The notes under the pieces: model-generated | What the model saw: only the letters and a program-made list of their open reading frames with translations | What the model was told of the DNA's origin: nothing | Databases searched by the model: none | Made by a program: the position numbers and the translations under genes | Shown here: positions 26,249 through 35,578 of the stretch, piece by piece | Numbering within the stretch: position 1 is the stretch's first letter | Layout of the letters: every line of letters starts with the position of its first letter | Assembly (NCBI RefSeq): GCF_905232215.1 | Contig: NZ_CAJNKE010000010.1 | Location: 1-49,556 of the forward strand | Direction: 5' to 3' | DNA length: 49,556 bases | Source of the DNA: Burkholderia sp. LMG 13014 | Lineage (GTDB): Bacteria > Pseudomonadota > Gammaproteobacteria > Burkholderiales > Burkholderiaceae

Positions 26249-27229
26249 GTGACGAATTCGACGGTTTTTTCCCGCACGCGAGGCTCGACGGCCGGCGTGC
26301 CGGCGTGCGACCGGATGGCGTACTGGGATGCCTTCAACGCGGCCACGCTGGTCGGCCTGCGCTGCTCGTCGCTGTCGCCGGGCGGGCTCGAGGTCGAGAA
26401 GACCGACCTCGCGCTGACCGACCTGCGCGTCGCCGATATCAGCGGCCAGGATCATGTGATCGAGCGCAGCCCGGTGCATGTGCGCCAGTTGCCGAAGGAG
26501 TCGCTGTTCGCATGCCAGCTCCTGAGCGGGCGCGCGTATTTCATCCAGCGCGACCGGTGCCTGCTCGCGGAAGCCGGCGATGTCGTCGTCTACGACACGC
26601 GCGTGCCTTATCTGTTCGGATTCCTGACGCCGATGCGGCAGCTTCTGATCGACATCCCGATCACGACGTTCGACCACCGGCTCGATGCGGAACTGGCGGC
26701 GCTGCCGCTGCGGATCGCACCGAAACCGGGCGCGGGCGCGATGCTCGGCGCGACGTTGCGCGCGAGCGTCGAGCGGTTCATGAAGGACCCGGTCGAGGGC
26801 GACGCCGCGCGGTTCGCCGAACACACACGCGCGCTGATCGCGGAACTCATCGATGCGGAAGTGAACGGCGCGGGCGCGTCACGCGCGTCGCTGTCGTATC
26901 TGCTGACCGCGAAGCAGTACATCGCGACGCACCTGGGTGACCCGGAACTCGGGCCGCAGGCCGTCGCCGACGCGGTCGGGCTGTCGCTGCGGCATCTGAG
27001 CCGGCTCTTCGCGGCCGAAGGCGAGTCGATCACGCAGCACATCTGGTCGGAGCGGCTGTCGCATGCGCATCGCGAGCTGACCGATGTGCGGCTGCGCAAG
27101 ACGAGCGTCGGCGAAATCGCGTTTCGCTGGGGCTTCTCGAGCCAGGCGCACTTCAGCCGTGCGATTCGCGAGCGCTATGGTGCGTCGCCGATGGCGCTGC
27201 GCGAGGCGGCACGCGCGGCCGGGTCTTGA
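26249..27229 (+). CDS. AraC-family transcriptional regulator
   Basis: 326 aa. The N-terminal AraC-binding-like domain (about residues 20-210) contains SGRAYFIQRDRCLLAEAGDV and VVYDTRVPYLFGF. The C-terminal double HTH has LGPQAVADAVGLSLRHLSRL and VGEIAFRWGFSSQAHFSRAI, then RERYGASP. The GTG at 26249 is preceded by AGGAGG; an ATG downstream at MAYWDAF (26315) is the alternative. It is divergent from the cupin-MFS-dehydrogenase operon across 177 bases and is the likely activator of it. A good terminator follows. Confidence 0.88.
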   Translation: MTNSTVFSRTRGSTAGVPACDRMAYWDAFNAATLVGLRCSSLSPGGLEVEKTDLALTDLRVADISGQDHVIERSPVHVRQLPKESLFACQLLSGRAYFIQRDRCLLAEAGDVVVYDTRVPYLFGFLTPMRQLLIDIPITTFDHRLDAELAALPLRIAPKPGAGAMLGATLRASVERFMKDPVEGDAARFAEHTRALIAELIDAEVNGAGASRASLSYLLTAKQYIATHLGDPELGPQAVADAVGLSLRHLSRLFAAEGESITQHIWSERLSHAHRELTDVRLRKTSVGEIAFRWGFSSQAHFSRAIRERYGASPMALREAARAAGS

Positions 27230-27257
27230 TTCCGGCGATTGATGCAGATGGAGCGGC

Positions 27258-27284
27258 GGCGCGTGTCTCACGCGCCGTTTTTTT
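27258..27284 (+). terminator. intrinsic terminator after the AraC gene
   Basis: GGCGCGTG-TCT-CACGCGCC is a perfect 8-bp stem followed by G and seven T. It lies 29 bases after the stop codon, between convergent genes. Confidence 0.92.
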
Positions 27285-27321
27285 ATTGTCGTGAACGAAA
27301 GCGCCAGCGCGCCGCGTTGCG

Positions 27322-28887
27322 TTACTCCGCCAGCATGAACTCGGCACAGCGCTCCGCGATCATGATCGTCGGCGCGTTCGTGTTGCCGGACACGATGCGT
27401 GGCATCACCGACGCATCGCAGATCCGCAATCCGTCGACGCCTTGCACCGACAGGCGCGGCGTGGCGACCGCATGCTCGTCGTTGCCCATGCGACAGGTGC
27501 CGGCCGGGTGATAGACGGTTTTCGCGCGGTGCCGCACGTAGTCGGCGAGTGCCGCGTCGGTCAGCGTCTCGGCTTCGCGCACGATGCGGGCAAGTGACGG
27601 TGCACGGATGATCTGCCGCGCGAGCGCGACGCCGCGCACGAGGCCGTCGACATCGGCCGGGTCGGACAGCGCGCCGCTGTCGAACAGGATCGGCGCGACC
27701 GGATCGTTGCCGCGCAGTTGCACCGAGCCGCGCGAGCGCGGCCTGAGCAGGCACGGGTTGATCGACAGGCCGTGGCCGGGCAGCGGCTCGCGATCGACGT
27801 CGCCGACGAGCGTCGGCAGCACGTGGAACTGGATGTCCGGGCGGCCGCTGCCGGTCGTGTCGACGAATGCGCCGGATTCGACGACGTTCGACGTCAGCAG
27901 GCCCGTGCGGCACAGCATCCACTGCAGCCCGTGCCGCAGCGCTTTCAGCCCGCGATCCTCGCCCAGCAGGCTGACGGGCGCGTGGCTGCGGCCGTAGATC
28001 GAGACTTCGAGATGATCCTGGTAGTTCGCGCCGACGTCGCGGCTGTCGTGCAGCACGTCGATGCCGTGCGCGTGCAGGTGCGCGCCGGGCCCGATACCCG
28101 ACAGCATCAGCAGCTTCGGCGTGCTCAGCGCACCGGCTGCGAGCACGATGTCGGCGCGCGCGGTGGCCGAACCCGTCGCACCGTTTTCCGTCCGCCATTC
28201 GACGCCGGTCGCGCGCCGGCCGTCGAACCGGATGCGCGTGACGCGGCAGCCGGTCAGCACGCGCAGGTTCGGGTGGCCGAGCGCGTCGGCGAGATAGGTG
28301 GCCGCGGTACTGCCGCGCTGCCCATCGAAGATCGTCGTGTGGTAGAAGCCGACGCCATGCTGCGCGGCGCCGTTGAAGTCGTCGTTGTACGCGATGCCGG
28401 CTTCCTGCGCGGCTTTCACGAACGCGAGGCTCAACGGATGCCGGAAGCGTGTGTCGCCGACCTTCAGCGGCCCGTCGGTGCCGTGAAACGGCTCGGAGAG
28501 CCGCAGGTGGGATTCGGCGCGCTTGAACACGGGCAGCACGTCGTCCCAGCCCCAGCCCGTGCAGCCGAGCGCGGCCCAGTCGTCGTAGTCGTCGCGCGTG
28601 CCGCGTACGTACAACATCGCGTTGACCGAACTGCCACCGCCCAGCGTGCGGCCCTGCGGCACGTAGGTCTTGCGTCCCGCCGCACCGGGCTGCGGCTCGC
28701 TCTCGAACGTGACCGTGCGCCGCGTGCCGAGCACGCGGATGAACGTCGCCGGAATCCGGATGAACAGGCTGTCGTCCTTCGGGCCGTCCTCGAGCAGCAG
28801 CACGCGCCTGCCGGCCTTCACCAGCCGATGCGCGACCGTGCAGCCGGCCGAACCGCCGCCGACGACGATATGGTCGTACGTCTCCAT
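27322..28887 (-). CDS. GMC-family FAD oxidoreductase (alcohol dehydrogenase-like)
   Basis: 521 aa. IVVGGGSAGCTVAHRL is the FAD fold, GGGSSVNAMLYVRGTRDDYD is GMC signature 1 and AAGALSTPKLLMLSGIGP is signature 2. The catalytic C-terminus has TVYHPAGTCRMG and SGNTNAPTIMIAE. It differs enough from the GMC enzyme at 17-18.6 kb to be a separate paralogue; only the core motifs are shared. It probably oxidises an alcohol to an aldehyde, or a hydroxyacid-type substrate. The ATG at 28887 begins right at the fold. It lies 152 bases downstream of a third AraC gene on the same strand, which may control it. Confidence 0.92.
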   Translation of the reverse strand: METYDHIVVGGGSAGCTVAHRLVKAGRRVLLLEDGPKDDSLFIRIPATFIRVLGTRRTVTFESEPQPGAAGRKTYVPQGRTLGGGSSVNAMLYVRGTRDDYDDWAALGCTGWGWDDVLPVFKRAESHLRLSEPFHGTDGPLKVGDTRFRHPLSLAFVKAAQEAGIAYNDDFNGAAQHGVGFYHTTIFDGQRGSTAATYLADALGHPNLRVLTGCRVTRIRFDGRRATGVEWRTENGATGSATARADIVLAAGALSTPKLLMLSGIGPGAHLHAHGIDVLHDSRDVGANYQDHLEVSIYGRSHAPVSLLGEDRGLKALRHGLQWMLCRTGLLTSNVVESGAFVDTTGSGRPDIQFHVLPTLVGDVDREPLPGHGLSINPCLLRPRSRGSVQLRGNDPVAPILFDSGALSDPADVDGLVRGVALARQIIRAPSLARIVREAETLTDAALADYVRHRAKTVYHPAGTCRMGNDEHAVATPRLSVQGVDGLRICDASVMPRIVSGNTNAPTIMIAERCAEFMLAE

Positions 28888-29039
28888 CCCGCTTCTTCTC
28901 CTTGCTGTCGGGCGGCGAAACGAGTGCCGCCGCGCAGGAAGCCAGCTTAGCGACCGCTATGCGGCCCCATTTGACCGGGACGGACGCCGTGCTTGCCTCG
29001 CAGGGACACGGTGGCGGGTGGTGGGTGGCAGGTGGCGGA

Positions 29040-30014
29040 TTAGCGCGCGTCGGCCGGCACCGGCGCGCGGGTATCGCTCGGCGTCTCGCCGAAGCGCGCG
29101 CGATAGCTGCGGCTGAAGTGCGCGCTGTTGTTGAAGCCCCAGCGGAACGCGATCTCGCTGACCGTCAGGTGCTTCAGCGACCGGTCGCGCAGGTCGGCGC
29201 GGCAGCGTTCGAGCCGCCGCGCAAGGATGTAGCGCGTGAGCGGCATCCCTTCGATCTCGAAGACGCGCGCGAGCTGGCGCGGCGACAGGTTGATCGCGCG
29301 GCTCACCGACTGGCTGTCGAGGTCGTCGTCGGCGAGATGGCTGTCGATGAACGCCTTGGCGCGCGACAGCGTGTGGACGGTCGACTTGGTCGGCGACGCG
29401 TCGCCGTCGCGCAGCCGCAGCATCGACTGCACGAGATCGAGGATCGCGGCGGCGCGTCGTTCGCGCGCATCGGGCGTCGGCTCCTGCGGCGCGGCGAGCA
29501 GCGCATAGACCTGCCGCACGGCCCACGATGCGACGCCGTCGTCGCGGTCGATCTTGACGAGGCTGCGGTAGCGCCACGGGCCGACGCGCGCCTCGAATAC
29601 GTCGCGCGGCACGTCGAGCACGGTCATTGCCATGTCGGCGGGAAAGCCGTGGCCGTACGGCATCGACGTGTCGTAGAGGACGAGATCGCCGGGCCCGTGC
29701 TGCATGCAGTCGACGTCCTGGAACGTATAGCCTTGCCCTGCGTGCATCAGGCAGATGAACACGGCGTCGCGCTGGTCCGCATGGATGTTGTGCGACGTGC
29801 GCACGACCGCATGCCGGTTCGCGACGATGTCGCAGGCGGCGAACAGCCCGAGGTCGCGCTTGCGCAGCGTCGCGTCGATGCCTTCGGACGACTTGCCGCT
29901 GCATTCGATCCGCACGAGCGTGCGCGCGACATGGTCGACCCAGAAGTCGACGCGCTCGTGGCCGCGCACGGTGCGCGTCGAGATCGTGGCGATCTCCGTG
30001 CTGGTGTCCGGCAT
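29040..30014 (-). CDS. AraC-family transcriptional regulator
   Basis: 324 aa. The N-terminal binding domain (residues 20-200) has ICLMHAGQGYTFQDVD and GDLVLYDTSMPYGHGF. The C-terminal HTH part shows LDSQSVSRAINLSPRQLARV and VSEIAFRWGFNNSAHFSRSY, then RARFGETPSDTR. GGGAG lies six bases before the ATG at 30014. It is the third AraC-type regulator within 10 kb. It is transcribed towards the second GMC gene, so it probably controls that enzyme; the effector is unknown. A G-rich GGTGG-type run (about 29010-29037) lies just after its stop. Confidence 0.88.
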   Translation of the reverse strand: MPDTSTEIATISTRTVRGHERVDFWVDHVARTLVRIECSGKSSEGIDATLRKRDLGLFAACDIVANRHAVVRTSHNIHADQRDAVFICLMHAGQGYTFQDVDCMQHGPGDLVLYDTSMPYGHGFPADMAMTVLDVPRDVFEARVGPWRYRSLVKIDRDDGVASWAVRQVYALLAAPQEPTPDARERRAAAILDLVQSMLRLRDGDASPTKSTVHTLSRAKAFIDSHLADDDLDSQSVSRAINLSPRQLARVFEIEGMPLTRYILARRLERCRADLRDRSLKHLTVSEIAFRWGFNNSAHFSRSYRARFGETPSDTRAPVPADAR

Positions 30015-30249
30015 GACGTTCTCCCAATGACCGCCCGAGCGGCGCAGTCTCGGGCAGGTCGAATGGCGCGGTCAATCCGTGAAAGACCCGGGGCAGGCGT
30101 GTGACGCGCTTGCGGCGGGGCGTTGCGGCTGCGCGCACGATCGATGTCCGGCTGAGTCAACACAAGTGGCCGTGCCGGTCAAAACACGACGACGGTTTTC
30201 GTCTAGGTGGCGTGCATGTCGGTACGCACTGCAGACAGGTGTCGCCGGC

Positions 30250-31038
30250 TTATTTCGACGAAGACGACGTCAGCCCGAGCGAAACGTCCTGCTCGTAACC
30301 CATCCGGTTGTCGCGGAATTCGACGGTCACATGGCCGGGCCGTTGCGCGTCGGTGACGTTCGCGTAGATCGACGTCATCACCATCCCCGCGTCGCATGCG
30401 AGCGGGATCGTGCGCTCGGTGCGGCCCGTCGCGATGTTCACGGCCCGCAGCGACTGCATGGCAATGCCGCACCCGTCGGACAGCGCATAGACGCCGACCA
30501 GCATGTGTGTCTTCGTGTGATACCACATCGGAATATCGACGGTGCCGTCGAGCTGGAGGTGATCCTGATCGTGGTCGTTCAGTCGTCCGACTTCGTTCAG
30601 CGTGATCGGGAATGTCTTGCGGCCGTCGTCCCATGTACCGGTCGCCGCATGGCCGGCGATGTTCAGCGCAATCGGGCAAGGTTTTGGCCGCGACGGGGAG
30701 GCGGCCGGTACGACCGGCGATTCGGCGGTCGACGTGGGCGGCGACGCTTCGCACAGCGTCATGCGGCCGTCGGGCTCGCGGTGGCCCCGTAACGGGATCG
30801 GCTTGCGATGCGCGTCGTAGTAGTAGCTGCCGTCGACACGCCAGCGGCCCGCGTCGTTGCGGTTGATGGCGTCGTAGGTCTGCAGCGATACGTGGACGGG
30901 TGCATTGCCGATCGTGCCGGTGTAGTTCACGACTTCGTACCAGCCCGCGCGGGACACGGCTGGCACGCACGCGGACAGCACGGCGAGCAGGGCGGCGAAC
31001 GGGTGGACGTAGCGGGTGCGACGGGCGTTCCTGGGCAT
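30250..31038 (-). CDS. exported protein of unknown function
   Basis: 262 aa. The N-terminus MPRNARRTRYVHPFAAL is basic, then LLAVLSACVPAVSRA forms a signal sequence. It is cleaved either after VSRA by signal peptidase I or at LSA-C as a lipoprotein, which I cannot decide. The mature part starts WYEVVNYTGTIGNAPVHVSL and has many beta-strand-like segments and several cysteines, as expected for a periplasmic protein. A Ser/Pro-rich linker lies near residue 110. I do not recognise a family. The ATG at 31038 opens the signal sequence. It stands alone. Confidence 0.6.
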   Translation of the reverse strand: MPRNARRTRYVHPFAALLAVLSACVPAVSRAGWYEVVNYTGTIGNAPVHVSLQTYDAINRNDAGRWRVDGSYYYDAHRKPIPLRGHREPDGRMTLCEASPPTSTAESPVVPAASPSRPKPCPIALNIAGHAATGTWDDGRKTFPITLNEVGRLNDHDQDHLQLDGTVDIPMWYHTKTHMLVGVYALSDGCGIAMQSLRAVNIATGRTERTIPLACDAGMVMTSIYANVTDAQRPGHVTVEFRDNRMGYEQDVSLGLTSSSSK

Positions 31039-31257
31039 GGGCGGTCGGTGTGCGTGGTGTGGGTCCGGGGCGTCACGGATATCGGTCCGGCCATGCCGGG
31101 CCGTGCGGCAGGCCGCCCGGGCGCACGCCATTGTATCCATCCGGCAGTCCCGGATTGCCCGCATCCGCCAATGCGGCGACACGGGCGCGCACATGACACC
31201 GGCCGGTCGCGGAACCGCACCGACGGCGCGATCCGATCGACCGGCCCGCCACCGACT

Positions 31258-32205
31258 TCAGCCTGCGCTCGCCTCGTCGATCCGGCGAATGTCGTCCTGA
31301 TCGAGCGTGACGCGAATCGCTTCGCCGAGCGATTCCAGCTGCGCAAGCGACGTCGCGCTCGCGATCGGCGCGGTGATCGTCGGCCGCGCGATCTGCCACG
31401 CGAGCGCAATCGCGGCGGGCTGCGAGCCGTGCTTGTCGGCCGCCGCATCGAGCGCGGCGAGAATGCACAGCCCGCGTTCATTGAGATACCCGGCGACGCG
31501 ATCGCCGCGCACGCTCTTCTTCAGGTCGGCCTCGCTGCGGTACTTGCCCGACAGGAAGCCGCTCGCGAGCGCGTAGTAGTTGACGACGCCGAGCTTCAGG
31601 TCGCGCACGACCGGTTCGAGATCGCGCTCGTAGTCGGCACGGTCGAGCAGGTTGTACTCCGGCTGGATGACCTGGTACGCGGGGAGGCCGTCGCGCTTGC
31701 TGATGTCGGCGGCTTCGCGCAGCCGTGCGCCGCTGTAGTTCGATGCGCCGATGATCCGCACCTTGCCCGCGTCGATCAGCGTTTGATAGGCGCCGAGCGT
31801 TTCTTCGAGCGGGGCCGAATCGGCGAGATCGCTGTGCGAGAAATACAGGTCGATGTAGTCGGTCTGCAGGCGGCGCAGCGAATCGTCGGCGGCTTTCAGG
31901 ATGTTGTCCCGGGTCAGCCCCGCGCGCGCGGCCAGCAGGCCGACCTTGGTCGAGATCACGACCTGTTCGCGCTTGCCGGAACGCTTGAGCCACTTGCCGA
32001 TGATCGTTTCCGATTCGCCGCCGCTGTTGCCGGGGGCCCAGGCCGAATAGACGTCGGCCGTGTCGATGAAGTTGATGCCGGTGTCGGCGAGCGCGTCGAG
32101 CAGCGCAAACGACGTGTTCTCGTCGACGGTCCAGCCGAAGACGTTGCCGCCGAACGCGAGCGGCGAAACCTGGATGTTCGACGTGCCGAGGGTGCGTAGT
32201 GCCAT
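31258..32205 (-). CDS. aldo/keto reductase
   Basis: 315 aa, TIM-barrel NADP(H)-dependent reductase. GINFIDTADVYS contains the catalytic Asp and Tyr. VVISTKVG carries the Lys, and YIDLYFSHSDL includes the His. GKVRIIGASNYSGARLREA and QPEYNLLDR are typical of the YajO/general-stress AKR branch. The enzyme reduces aldehydes or ketones in the cytoplasm; the physiological substrate is unknown. GGAG lies six bases before the ATG at 32205, and the open frame upstream is not conserved in style. Confidence 0.92.
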   Translation of the reverse strand: MALRTLGTSNIQVSPLAFGGNVFGWTVDENTSFALLDALADTGINFIDTADVYSAWAPGNSGGESETIIGKWLKRSGKREQVVISTKVGLLAARAGLTRDNILKAADDSLRRLQTDYIDLYFSHSDLADSAPLEETLGAYQTLIDAGKVRIIGASNYSGARLREAADISKRDGLPAYQVIQPEYNLLDRADYERDLEPVVRDLKLGVVNYYALASGFLSGKYRSEADLKKSVRGDRVAGYLNERGLCILAALDAAADKHGSQPAAIALAWQIARPTITAPIASATSLAQLESLGEAIRVTLDQDDIRRIDEASAG

Positions 32206-32589
32206 GTTCTGCTCCGATATCTGCGGGGTGACGGAATTGAACTGCGGGATGGGCCGAAACGATCGCGGCGAGACGACGGGGTACGCGGTGCGGTCACGCC
32301 GTTGTCGCGGGACGCCGGACATTCTCGCCGATCGCTTCGATTTGTGCAGGCGGTGCGCCGTCGCGATGACGGACGGTTTGACGCGGATGACGGACACCCC
32401 GTCCGCTGCGTGAGCGCTTCGTGTGGCTGCGTTCGATCGGGAACCGATTTTTTGTCGCGGCTGGCGCGACGGGGCGCGGAACCGCGCGTGGGCGGGAGCG
32501 GGTGGAAGGGCGGGAAGGGGGCTCCGGTGTAGCGCCGGAGCGGGCGGGACGACGGGCGGCAAGCGGCCGCCCGTGCGACGGTGAGCCGG
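32206..32589. other. intergenic region without a gene
   Basis: About 380 bases. A 7-bp hairpin GCTCCGG-TGTAGCG-CCGGAGC (32521-32541) lies downstream of argO and may help end its transcript, although no T-run follows. The rest shows nothing recognisable. Confidence 0.45.
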
Positions 32590-33210
32590 TCAGCGCAACT
32601 GCACGGCCGCGAGAAACAGCACCATGCTGCCGATCGCGCCGTCCAGCACGCGCCACGCAACAGCCTTGCGGAACCACGGTGCCAGCAGTCGCGCACCGTA
32701 ACCGAGCCCGAGGAACCACACGACGCTGACCGACATCGCGCCGATCGCGAACGCGAGCCGCGTGCCTTCCGGCTCGCGCGCACCGGCCGTGCCGATCAGC
32801 AGGAACGTGTCGAGATACACGTGCGGGTTCAGCCACGTGAACGCGAGCGTCATTAGCACGATCGCCAGGCCGCTTTGCGGCGGCGGCGCGACCGCGTCGC
32901 CGCGCACGTCGAGCGTTTCGTGGCCCGGCTTGAACGCGCGGCGCAGCGCGTTGATGCCGAACCATGCGAGATACGCGAGGCCGACGTACAGCACGACGTG
33001 GACGAAGGTCGGATAGCGTTCGACGAGCACTGATGCGCCGCCGACGCCGGCGCCGATCAGGATCATGTCGGACAGCGCGCACAGCAGCACGATCTTGCCG
33101 ATATGCGAGTGCATGATGCCCTGCCGCAGCACGAAGGCGTTCTGCGCGCCGATGGTGACGATGAGCGATCCGCAGAGTGCGGCGCCGTGGGAAAAAGCGA
33201 GCCAGTTCAT
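32590..33210 (-). CDS. argO: arginine/lysine exporter (LysE/ArgO family)
   Basis: 206-aa inner-membrane protein with six hydrophobic segments. GAALCGSLIVTIGAQNAFVL at the N-terminus and LTWLNPHVYLDTFLLIG are the LysE/ArgO signatures, including the conserved Asn-Pro. It exports basic amino acids such as arginine (or lysine and toxic analogues) and prevents their build-up. It is divergent from argP, whose product activates this gene in E. coli and C. glutamicum (there as LysG), so the same control is inferred. The ATG is at 33210. Confidence 0.92.
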   Translation of the reverse strand: MNWLAFSHGAALCGSLIVTIGAQNAFVLRQGIMHSHIGKIVLLCALSDMILIGAGVGGASVLVERYPTFVHVVLYVGLAYLAWFGINALRRAFKPGHETLDVRGDAVAPPPQSGLAIVLMTLAFTWLNPHVYLDTFLLIGTAGAREPEGTRLAFAIGAMSVSVVWFLGLGYGARLLAPWFRKAVAWRVLDGAIGSMVLFLAAVQLR

Positions 33211-33320
33211 GGAGAGTGACAGCAGTAGAAGCAGTGGACGGATGAATCGGGTAGCGCTAGTCTGCGGTCAGCATGAAAATAAGAGAAGCTAATTCACCTA
33301 ATGCAGATTAAGGAAATCTA
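33211..33320. promoter_or_regulatory. argO-argP divergent promoter region
   Basis: 110 AT-rich bases separate the divergent starts. Repeated elements such as CTAATTCACCTAATG and GGAAATCTAATG lie just before argP. A LysR-type activator bound here would control both genes. I assign no exact boxes. Confidence 0.55.
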
Positions 33321-34214
33321 ATGCTCGACTACGCGTTGCTCGATGCCCTCGCGGCCGTGATCCGGCACGGCTCGTTCGAACGGGCGGCCAAGGAGCTGAA
33401 TGTCACGGCGTCGGCGGTGTCGCAGCGCGTGAAGCTGCTGGAGGAACGGGTCGGCAGCGTGCTCGTCAAGCGCGGGCAGCCGTGCGTCGCGACGACGTCG
33501 GGGGCGCTGCTGTGCCGGCACACCGAGCGCGTGCAACTGCTCGAGGCCGAACTGGGGGGCCGGATGCCGGCGCTGCCGGGTCAGATCGCGAGCGCGTGGC
33601 CGACGTTGCGTGTGGCCGTCAACGACGACAGCGTCGCGACGTGGTTCATCGACGCGGTCGGACCGTTCTGCACGGAGCGCGAGACGTTGCTCGACCTCGT
33701 GATCGACGACCAGGATTACACGGCTTCGCGCATTCGCGACGGCAGTGTGCAGGGCGCCGTGACCGCGCAGGCCGAGCCGATCCAGGGTTGCCGCTCGGAG
33801 CGGCTCGGGCGCATCCGCTATCGCGCGGTGTGCTCGCCGGCGTTTTACGAACGCTACTTCGACGCGGGCATTACGCGCGATGCGCTGCGCCGCGCGCCGT
33901 GCGTGATGTTCAATCCGAAGGACGGGCTGCAGGCGCGTTTCATCCGGCGCGTGACGCGTGCGGATCTCGATCCGCCGCAGCACTGGATACCGCACGTCGC
34001 GGGCTACCTGCGTGCGTGCGAAACGGGATTGGGATGGGGAATGTGTCCGGACCGGATGGTCGACCGCCAGCTGGCGGCGGGCGAACTGGTCGACATGTCG
34101 CGCGGACGAACCGTCGACATCGATCTGTACTGGCAGAGCTGGCGCCTGTCGATCGGCTGGCTCGACGATTTCAGCGCGGCGCTGAAGGCACGTGCCGCGC
34201 TGTTTCTCGACTGA
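33321..34214 (+). CDS. argP: LysR-family regulator ArgP (IciA/LysG)
   Basis: 297 aa. The N-terminal HTH is DYALLDALAAVIRHGSFERA and AAKELNVTASAVSQRVKLLE, followed by the linker helix LLEERVGSVLVKRG. The substrate domain has PCVMFNPKDGLQARFIRRV and the characteristic HWIPHVAGYLRACETGLGWG near the C-terminus, which is typical of ArgP. It senses arginine and lysine and activates the divergent exporter gene. It faces the fnr-like gene across a hairpin. Confidence 0.92.
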   Translation: MLDYALLDALAAVIRHGSFERAAKELNVTASAVSQRVKLLEERVGSVLVKRGQPCVATTSGALLCRHTERVQLLEAELGGRMPALPGQIASAWPTLRVAVNDDSVATWFIDAVGPFCTERETLLDLVIDDQDYTASRIRDGSVQGAVTAQAEPIQGCRSERLGRIRYRAVCSPAFYERYFDAGITRDALRRAPCVMFNPKDGLQARFIRRVTRADLDPPQHWIPHVAGYLRACETGLGWGMCPDRMVDRQLAAGELVDMSRGRTVDIDLYWQSWRLSIGWLDDFSAALKARAALFLD

Positions 34215-34232
34215 TTGGTGACGCGAAGCGGG

Positions 34233-34253
34233 CGGCGCGCGAGGCGCGCGCCG
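34233..34253. terminator. GC-rich hairpin between convergent argP and fnr
   Basis: CGGCGCGC-GAGGC-GCGCGCCG gives an 8-bp stem located between two convergent stop codons. It lacks a T-run, so it may work with Rho or only protect 3' ends. Confidence 0.45.
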
Positions 34254-34260
34254 TGCGGCA

Positions 34261-35007
34261 TCAGACGTGATGCAGGCCGTCGAAATCGACGATCTGGACG
34301 TGGCGGCCCTGCATTTCGATCAGGCCGCGCTTCTGGAATTTCGACAGCGTGCGGCTGACCGTTTCGAGCGTCATGCCGAGGTAGCTGCCGATGTCTTCGC
34401 GCGTCATCCGCAGGTTGAACTCCGACGGCGAGTAACCGCGCTTCAGGTAGCGCGACGATACGTCGAGCAGGAACGCGGCGACGCGCTCTTCGGCATTGAG
34501 CGAACCGAGCAGCATCGTTTGCGACGTTTCGCGCACGATCTGTTCGCTCATCAGCTTGTGCATGCGCAACTGCATCGAGCCGGCTTCCGAGCACAGCGTC
34601 TTGAGCGCGCTATACGGGATCACGCAGACGGAGCTGTCTTCCAGCGCAACCGCGGTGCGCGGATGCGTGTCGTCGCAGATGCCGTCGAGGCCGAGCGCTT
34701 CGCCGGCGAGATGCAGGCCGGTGACCTGCTCGCGGCCGTCGTGGCGCGTCGCGACGGTTTTCAGCGAACCCGAGCGCACCGCGTACAGGTTGTCGAATGC
34801 GTCGCCTTCGCGGAACAGCGCTTCGCCGCGCTTGACGGGGCGCGCCGCGCAGATGACCGACTCGAGGCGACTGAGCGCTTCGGGCGCCAGGCCCTGCGGC
34901 ATGCACAGGTGCCGCATGGCGCACGTCGAGCAGTGCGCGGCCTGGCGAGGAGCCCAGCTACCGGCATGAGGCGTGGCGGCGGGACGTGTGGCGACGGGCG
35001 TCAGCAT
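34261..35007 (-). CDS. fnr: FNR/ANR-type oxygen-sensing Crp-family regulator
   Basis: 248 aa. CSTCAMRHLC near residues 27-36 gives three N-terminal cysteines, and DGICDD near residue 110 gives the fourth, together the ligands for an oxygen-labile [4Fe-4S] cluster. The cyclic-nucleotide-like barrel spans residues 55-150. The HTH is MTREDIGSYLGMTLETVSRT, followed by LSKFQKRGLI; the E-x2-S-R reads the TTGAT half-site of FNR boxes. It switches genes on low oxygen. Its neighbour is a universal stress protein gene, a frequent target of FNR/ANR. The ATG at 35007 gives the normal length. Confidence 0.93.
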   Translation of the reverse strand: MLTPVATRPAATPHAGSWAPRQAAHCSTCAMRHLCMPQGLAPEALSRLESVICAARPVKRGEALFREGDAFDNLYAVRSGSLKTVATRHDGREQVTGLHLAGEALGLDGICDDTHPRTAVALEDSSVCVIPYSALKTLCSEAGSMQLRMHKLMSEQIVRETSQTMLLGSLNAEERVAAFLLDVSSRYLKRGYSPSEFNLRMTREDIGSYLGMTLETVSRTLSKFQKRGLIEMQGRHVQIVDFDGLHHV

Positions 35008-35110
35008 GATCGTTTACTCCGGCGTTGAATCGACGGAATCATTGTCCCACCGCAACTTGCCGCTGTCGGGTGACAAAACGTCGCGACCGGCCGCGCATGC
35101 CGAACGCCGT

Positions 35111-35578
35111 TCATGCTGCCGGTTCGTCGACGTTGGCGGCCGCCGGAATCAGCAGCACGGGCAGCGTCGCGTGGCGCACGCATTGCTCGGCGATGCTGCC
35201 GAGTACGAGGCGGCGGAACCCGCGGCGGCCATGCGTGCCGAGCACGACGAGATCGGCACCGAATGCTTTCGCACCGTCGAGGATCAGCGACGACACGTCG
35301 TTGAGCGACGTCGCTTCGCTCAGCTTCGTCTCGCCTTTCACGCCCGCTGCCTGCATCAGCGTCGCGAAATCCTTCGCGAGTGCATTGCCCTGCGCGACGA
35401 GCTGATCGCGCAGCACGGACGGATCGTAGCCGGGCACGTTGTAGTAGATCGCGGCGTTCTCGACGACGTAGAACGGTTGCAGCTCGGCGCCGTGCGATTT
35501 CGCGAGCGCCAGCGCGGCATCGAATGCATGGCGGGACGTGTCGCTGCCGTCGACGGCAACCAGAATACGCTTGTACAT
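35111..35578 (-). CDS. universal stress protein (UspA family)
   Basis: 155 aa. MYKRILVAVDGSDTSRHAFD is the first strand and nucleotide-binding Asp. VVLGTHGRRGFRRLVLGSIA carries the G-x2-G-x9-G-[ST] ATP-binding motif, and HATLPVLLIP closes the fold. It binds ATP and supports survival under stress such as hypoxia. CGGAG lies six bases before the ATG at 35578, so the longer open frame is not used. The gene is 103 bases upstream of fnr in the same direction. Confidence 0.93.
   Translation of the reverse strand: MYKRILVAVDGSDTSRHAFDAALALAKSHGAELQPFYVVENAAIYYNVPGYDPSVLRDQLVAQGNALAKDFATLMQAAGVKGETKLSEATSLNDVSSLILDGAKAFGADLVVLGTHGRRGFRRLVLGSIAEQCVRHATLPVLLIPAAANVDEPAA

Noticed and set aside
29010-29037. 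G-rich GGTGG run as a possible G-quadruplex
   Set aside because: Most G runs are only two bases long and it lies after a stop codon; too weak to claim a structure.
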